The translations under genes and the position numbers were made by a program. The notes beneath the pieces are model-generated. The model was not told the origin of the DNA. It saw nothing but the letters and a program-made list of their open reading frames with translations, and made no database searches. 7,422 nucleotides of DNA, taken from positions 2,526 to 9,947 of the forward strand of contig MGLU01000005.1 of NCBI GenBank assembly GCA_001796155.1. The letters run 5' to 3'. This document shows, piece after piece, positions 5,540 to 7,422 of this stretch; position 1 is the stretch's first letter; every line of letters starts with the position of its first letter. The stretch comes from Chlamydiae bacterium RIFCSPHIGHO2_12_FULL_27_8 (GTDB lineage: Bacteria > Chlamydiota > Chlamydiia > Chlamydiales > SM23-39).

Positions 5540-7297
5540 CTACATTTTATTTAAAGGAGATAAACCCAGAATATCAAAACCCTGTTTTAATATTTTTTCT
5601 GTTAAATGAGAAAGCAGCAGTCTTGGTTTTTCTTCTAGAGAACCAATAATTTGACAATCTCTAAAAAAACAATTAAATTTTGTAGCTAAATCATATAAAT
5701 AATCTGTAAGTCTGTTTGGAAGAAGATCTCTAGACATTATATCCAAAACCTCTGCAAATCTAAAAAGGTGAAATCCCAAAGAAATTTCGGAAGGATGTTT
5801 AAGTTCAATTTTATCATTTGTTAAAAGTTCGGCTATATTGTATGAGCTTTTTCTTTTTACCGATAAAATTCTCACATATGAATAAAATAAAAAAGCTGCA
5901 GTATTGCCTTCTAAAGAAAGCATTTTGTCATAAGAAAAAACATAATCTTTGATACGATGATTTGAAAGATCTGAATATTTTATAGCACTAATTCCAAGTT
6001 TTATAGCTTCTTCATTTAATTGTTTTTCATCAAGTTCAAGTCTGGATTTTAAAACATCTTTTGCACTTTCTACAGCGGCAAATAAAAGATCGATTAATTT
6101 CGTAGTCTCTCCCTCTCTAGTTTTAAATTTCTTTTTATCTTCACCTAAAACAACTCCAAAAGTTACATGATCGAATTTTGTTTTATTAGGATCTAGATAT
6201 TTAGCTTTTACAACAAGATCATAGATCATTTGAAAGTGAAGAGCTTGCCCGGCATCTGTAACTACTATAATTCTATCTGCTTTTTCTATTTCACATCTAT
6301 GTTTGAATGCAGCAATATCGGTTGTATCATAATTGAATCCCCCATCAGATTTTTGAACCATAACAGGAAGAGGATTGCCTTCTCTATTTTGATATCCTTC
6401 TAAAAAGACACATTTTGCTCTATCAGATATTTCAATTAATCCTTTTTTTTCTAAATCATTTACAATATTTTGCAGCTCGCTATTATAAAATGATTCGCCT
6501 CTATCATTAAGTTTTATGTCCAATAATTTATATATCTCTTGAAAAGCGGTTCTTGAAATATCACATATTGCATTCCAAGCTTTTAAGGCATTTTTTTCTC
6601 CGCTTTGTAAATTTACAACTTCTTTTTGAGAGTCTTTTTTAAATTGTTCATCTGAGTCAAATAACTTTCTAGCTTGCTTGTACCACAGTGTTAAAGTAGT
6701 CAAATCAATCTTCTTGCTATCATCCAATACGTCTTTATGATATTTTTTTAAAAAACTTATAAGCATTCCAAACTGAGTACCCCAGTCACCAATATGATTC
6801 AATCTCAGAACGTCATGACCTAAAAACTCAAAAAGTCTAGCTAAGCTATCACCAATTATAGTAGATCTTAAATGACCGACATGTAGTTCTTTTGCTATAT
6901 TTGGAGAAGAAAATTCAACTATAATTTTTTGAGGAATAATTTTTTTTATACCAAGCTTTTTATCAAGAATATTTTTATTTAAAATTTCTGATATATACTC
7001 TGAAGAAATCGTTATATTTATAAAACCCGGTCCGGCTATTTCTACTTTTGAAAAAAGTTCTTTTAAATCTTCTTTTGAATTTAAATTAAAAATTATTTTA
7101 TCAGCTATTTTTTTTGGATTTTCTTTTAAAATTTTTGACAGTTTTAAAGCGTTATTACATTGATAGTGGCCAAAACTCTCATTTAAAGTTAAAGCAACAT
7201 CTGCATTTGCATCTTCCAAAGATATTTTTTCATCAAAAGCTTTTAAAATTGCTCGTGTAAGTCTATTTTGCAAAAACTCAATAAATAGTGTGTCCAT
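5540..7297 (-). CDS. argS: Arginyl-tRNA synthetase
   Basis: Cytoplasmic class I synthetase charging tRNA-Arg; complete at 585 aa (E. coli 577). An ArgRS-specific N-terminal domain occupies about residues 1-100. The HIGH motif is H-V-G-H (139-142) within N-I-A-K-E-L, followed by N-H-I-G-D-W-G-T-Q-F-G. The KMSKS-equivalent loop is K-F-K-T-R-E-G (390-396), preceded by G-E-D-K-K. The DALR anticodon-binding domain starts near L-E-G-N-T-A-A-F-L-F-Y-S-Y-V-R-I and runs to the end, G-F-D-I-L-G. Several stretches (G-V-V-L-G-E-D-K-K-K-F-K-T-R, N-T-A-A, G-F-D-I-L-G) look closer to eukaryotic cytosolic ArgRS, from memory, than to E. coli. ATG 7297 was chosen as the first in-frame ATG. The frame opens at a TTG at 7345, which would lie upstream of the candidate transcription start. 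No good ribosome-binding site is seen. The stop is TAG; the gene converges on epmB. Confidence 0.97.
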   Translation of the reverse strand: MDTLFIEFLQNRLTRAILKAFDEKISLEDANADVALTLNESFGHYQCNNALKLSKILKENPKKIADKIIFNLNSKEDLKELFSKVEIAGPGFINITISSEYISEILNKNILDKKLGIKKIIPQKIIVEFSSPNIAKELHVGHLRSTIIGDSLARLFEFLGHDVLRLNHIGDWGTQFGMLISFLKKYHKDVLDDSKKIDLTTLTLWYKQARKLFDSDEQFKKDSQKEVVNLQSGEKNALKAWNAICDISRTAFQEIYKLLDIKLNDRGESFYNSELQNIVNDLEKKGLIEISDRAKCVFLEGYQNREGNPLPVMVQKSDGGFNYDTTDIAAFKHRCEIEKADRIIVVTDAGQALHFQMIYDLVVKAKYLDPNKTKFDHVTFGVVLGEDKKKFKTREGETTKLIDLLFAAVESAKDVLKSRLELDEKQLNEEAIKLGISAIKYSDLSNHRIKDYVFSYDKMLSLEGNTAAFLFYSYVRILSVKRKSSYNIAELLTNDKIELKHPSEISLGFHLFRFAEVLDIMSRDLLPNRLTDYLYDLATKFNCFFRDCQIIGSLEEKPRLLLSHLTEKILKQGFDILGLSPLNKM

Positions 7298-7330
7298 GCC
7301 GATTAAAATATTATTTTTCTTTTTTAAAAT

Positions 7331-7339
7331 GTTATACCA
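7331..7339 (-). promoter_or_regulatory. Candidate extended -10 promoter of argS
   Basis: The minus strand reads TG-G-TATAAC, an extended -10 pattern with one mismatch to TATAAT. Transcription would start near 7324, about 27 bases before ATG 7297. No -35 is evident, as is common for extended -10 promoters. A TATTAT at 7366-7361 is a weaker alternative. Confidence 0.35.
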
Positions 7340-7372
7340 TATCAATACTTATTTTTCTCTATAATATATAGA

Positions 7373-7417
7373 TTTTAAAAAATTTCTTTTATTTTTTTTA
7401 AAAAGAATTTTTTAAAA
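7373..7417. repeat. Long imperfect AT inverted repeat upstream of argS
   Basis: The left arm (7373-7390) pairs with the right arm (7401-7417) over 17 bp with one bulged T. The only G/C pair is C7386-G7405, and the spacer is ten bases of mostly T. It lies between argS and whatever follows outside the window, so it could be a terminator for a neighbouring gene or a cruciform-prone spacer. Stem stability would be low for its length. Confidence 0.4.
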
Positions 7418-7422
7418 ATATT

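Noticed and set aside
7298..7345. TTG start adding 16 residues to ArgS
   Set aside because: The added residues are Lys/Asn/Ile-rich, unlike ArgRS N termini, and lie at or upstream of the candidate promoter.
1..7422. tRNA, rRNA, CRISPR, insertion sequence or phage genes
   Set aside because: All substantial frames are housekeeping genes, and the gaps are too short and AT-rich to hold them. I saw no direct-repeat series, cloverleaf or transposase.

Overview
The window is AT-rich (roughly 70% A+T by eye), densely packed bacterial chromosome carrying housekeeping genes. It fits a low-GC member of the Chlamydiae. MurA has Asp at the catalytic Cys position, as in Chlamydia. IspF has the divergent metal-site neighbourhood I associate with chlamydial IspF. 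A CysJ-like reductase lacks its FMN domain and sits next to ispF, and argS and murA lie close together. From memory, ispF/cysJ and argS/murA are also neighbours in Chlamydia trachomatis. The phylum is an inference; no rRNA or other marker is present.

Layout, left to right. (1) The 3' three-quarters of gltX (+), cut by the window edge. (2) A 37-codon lipoprotein-like gene (-), convergent with gltX and overlapping its stop codon. (3) A cysJ-like NADPH/FAD reductase (+), divergent from the small gene. (4) ispF (-), convergent with cysJ and again overlapping at the stop codons. (5) murA (+), divergent from ispF. (6) epmB, a radical-SAM lysine 2,3-aminomutase-like gene (+), with its own good promoter after a hairpin that probably ends murA. 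(7) A 131-base convergent gap with several small hairpins. (8) Complete argS (-), followed by an AT-only inverted repeat at the window end.

The genes cover tRNA charging (GltX, ArgS), translation-factor modification (EpmB acting with EpmA on EF-P), isoprenoid synthesis by the MEP route (IspF), the first committed step of peptidoglycan synthesis (MurA) and a flavin reductase with unknown partner. Strands alternate almost gene by gene, so this is not one operon. Most genes are probably single transcription units.

I found no mobile element, CRISPR array, tRNA, rRNA or clear new multi-gene system. The items most worth a second look are the tiny lipoprotein gene, the orphan reductase half, the Asp-type MurA and the unexplained structure between epmB and argS.
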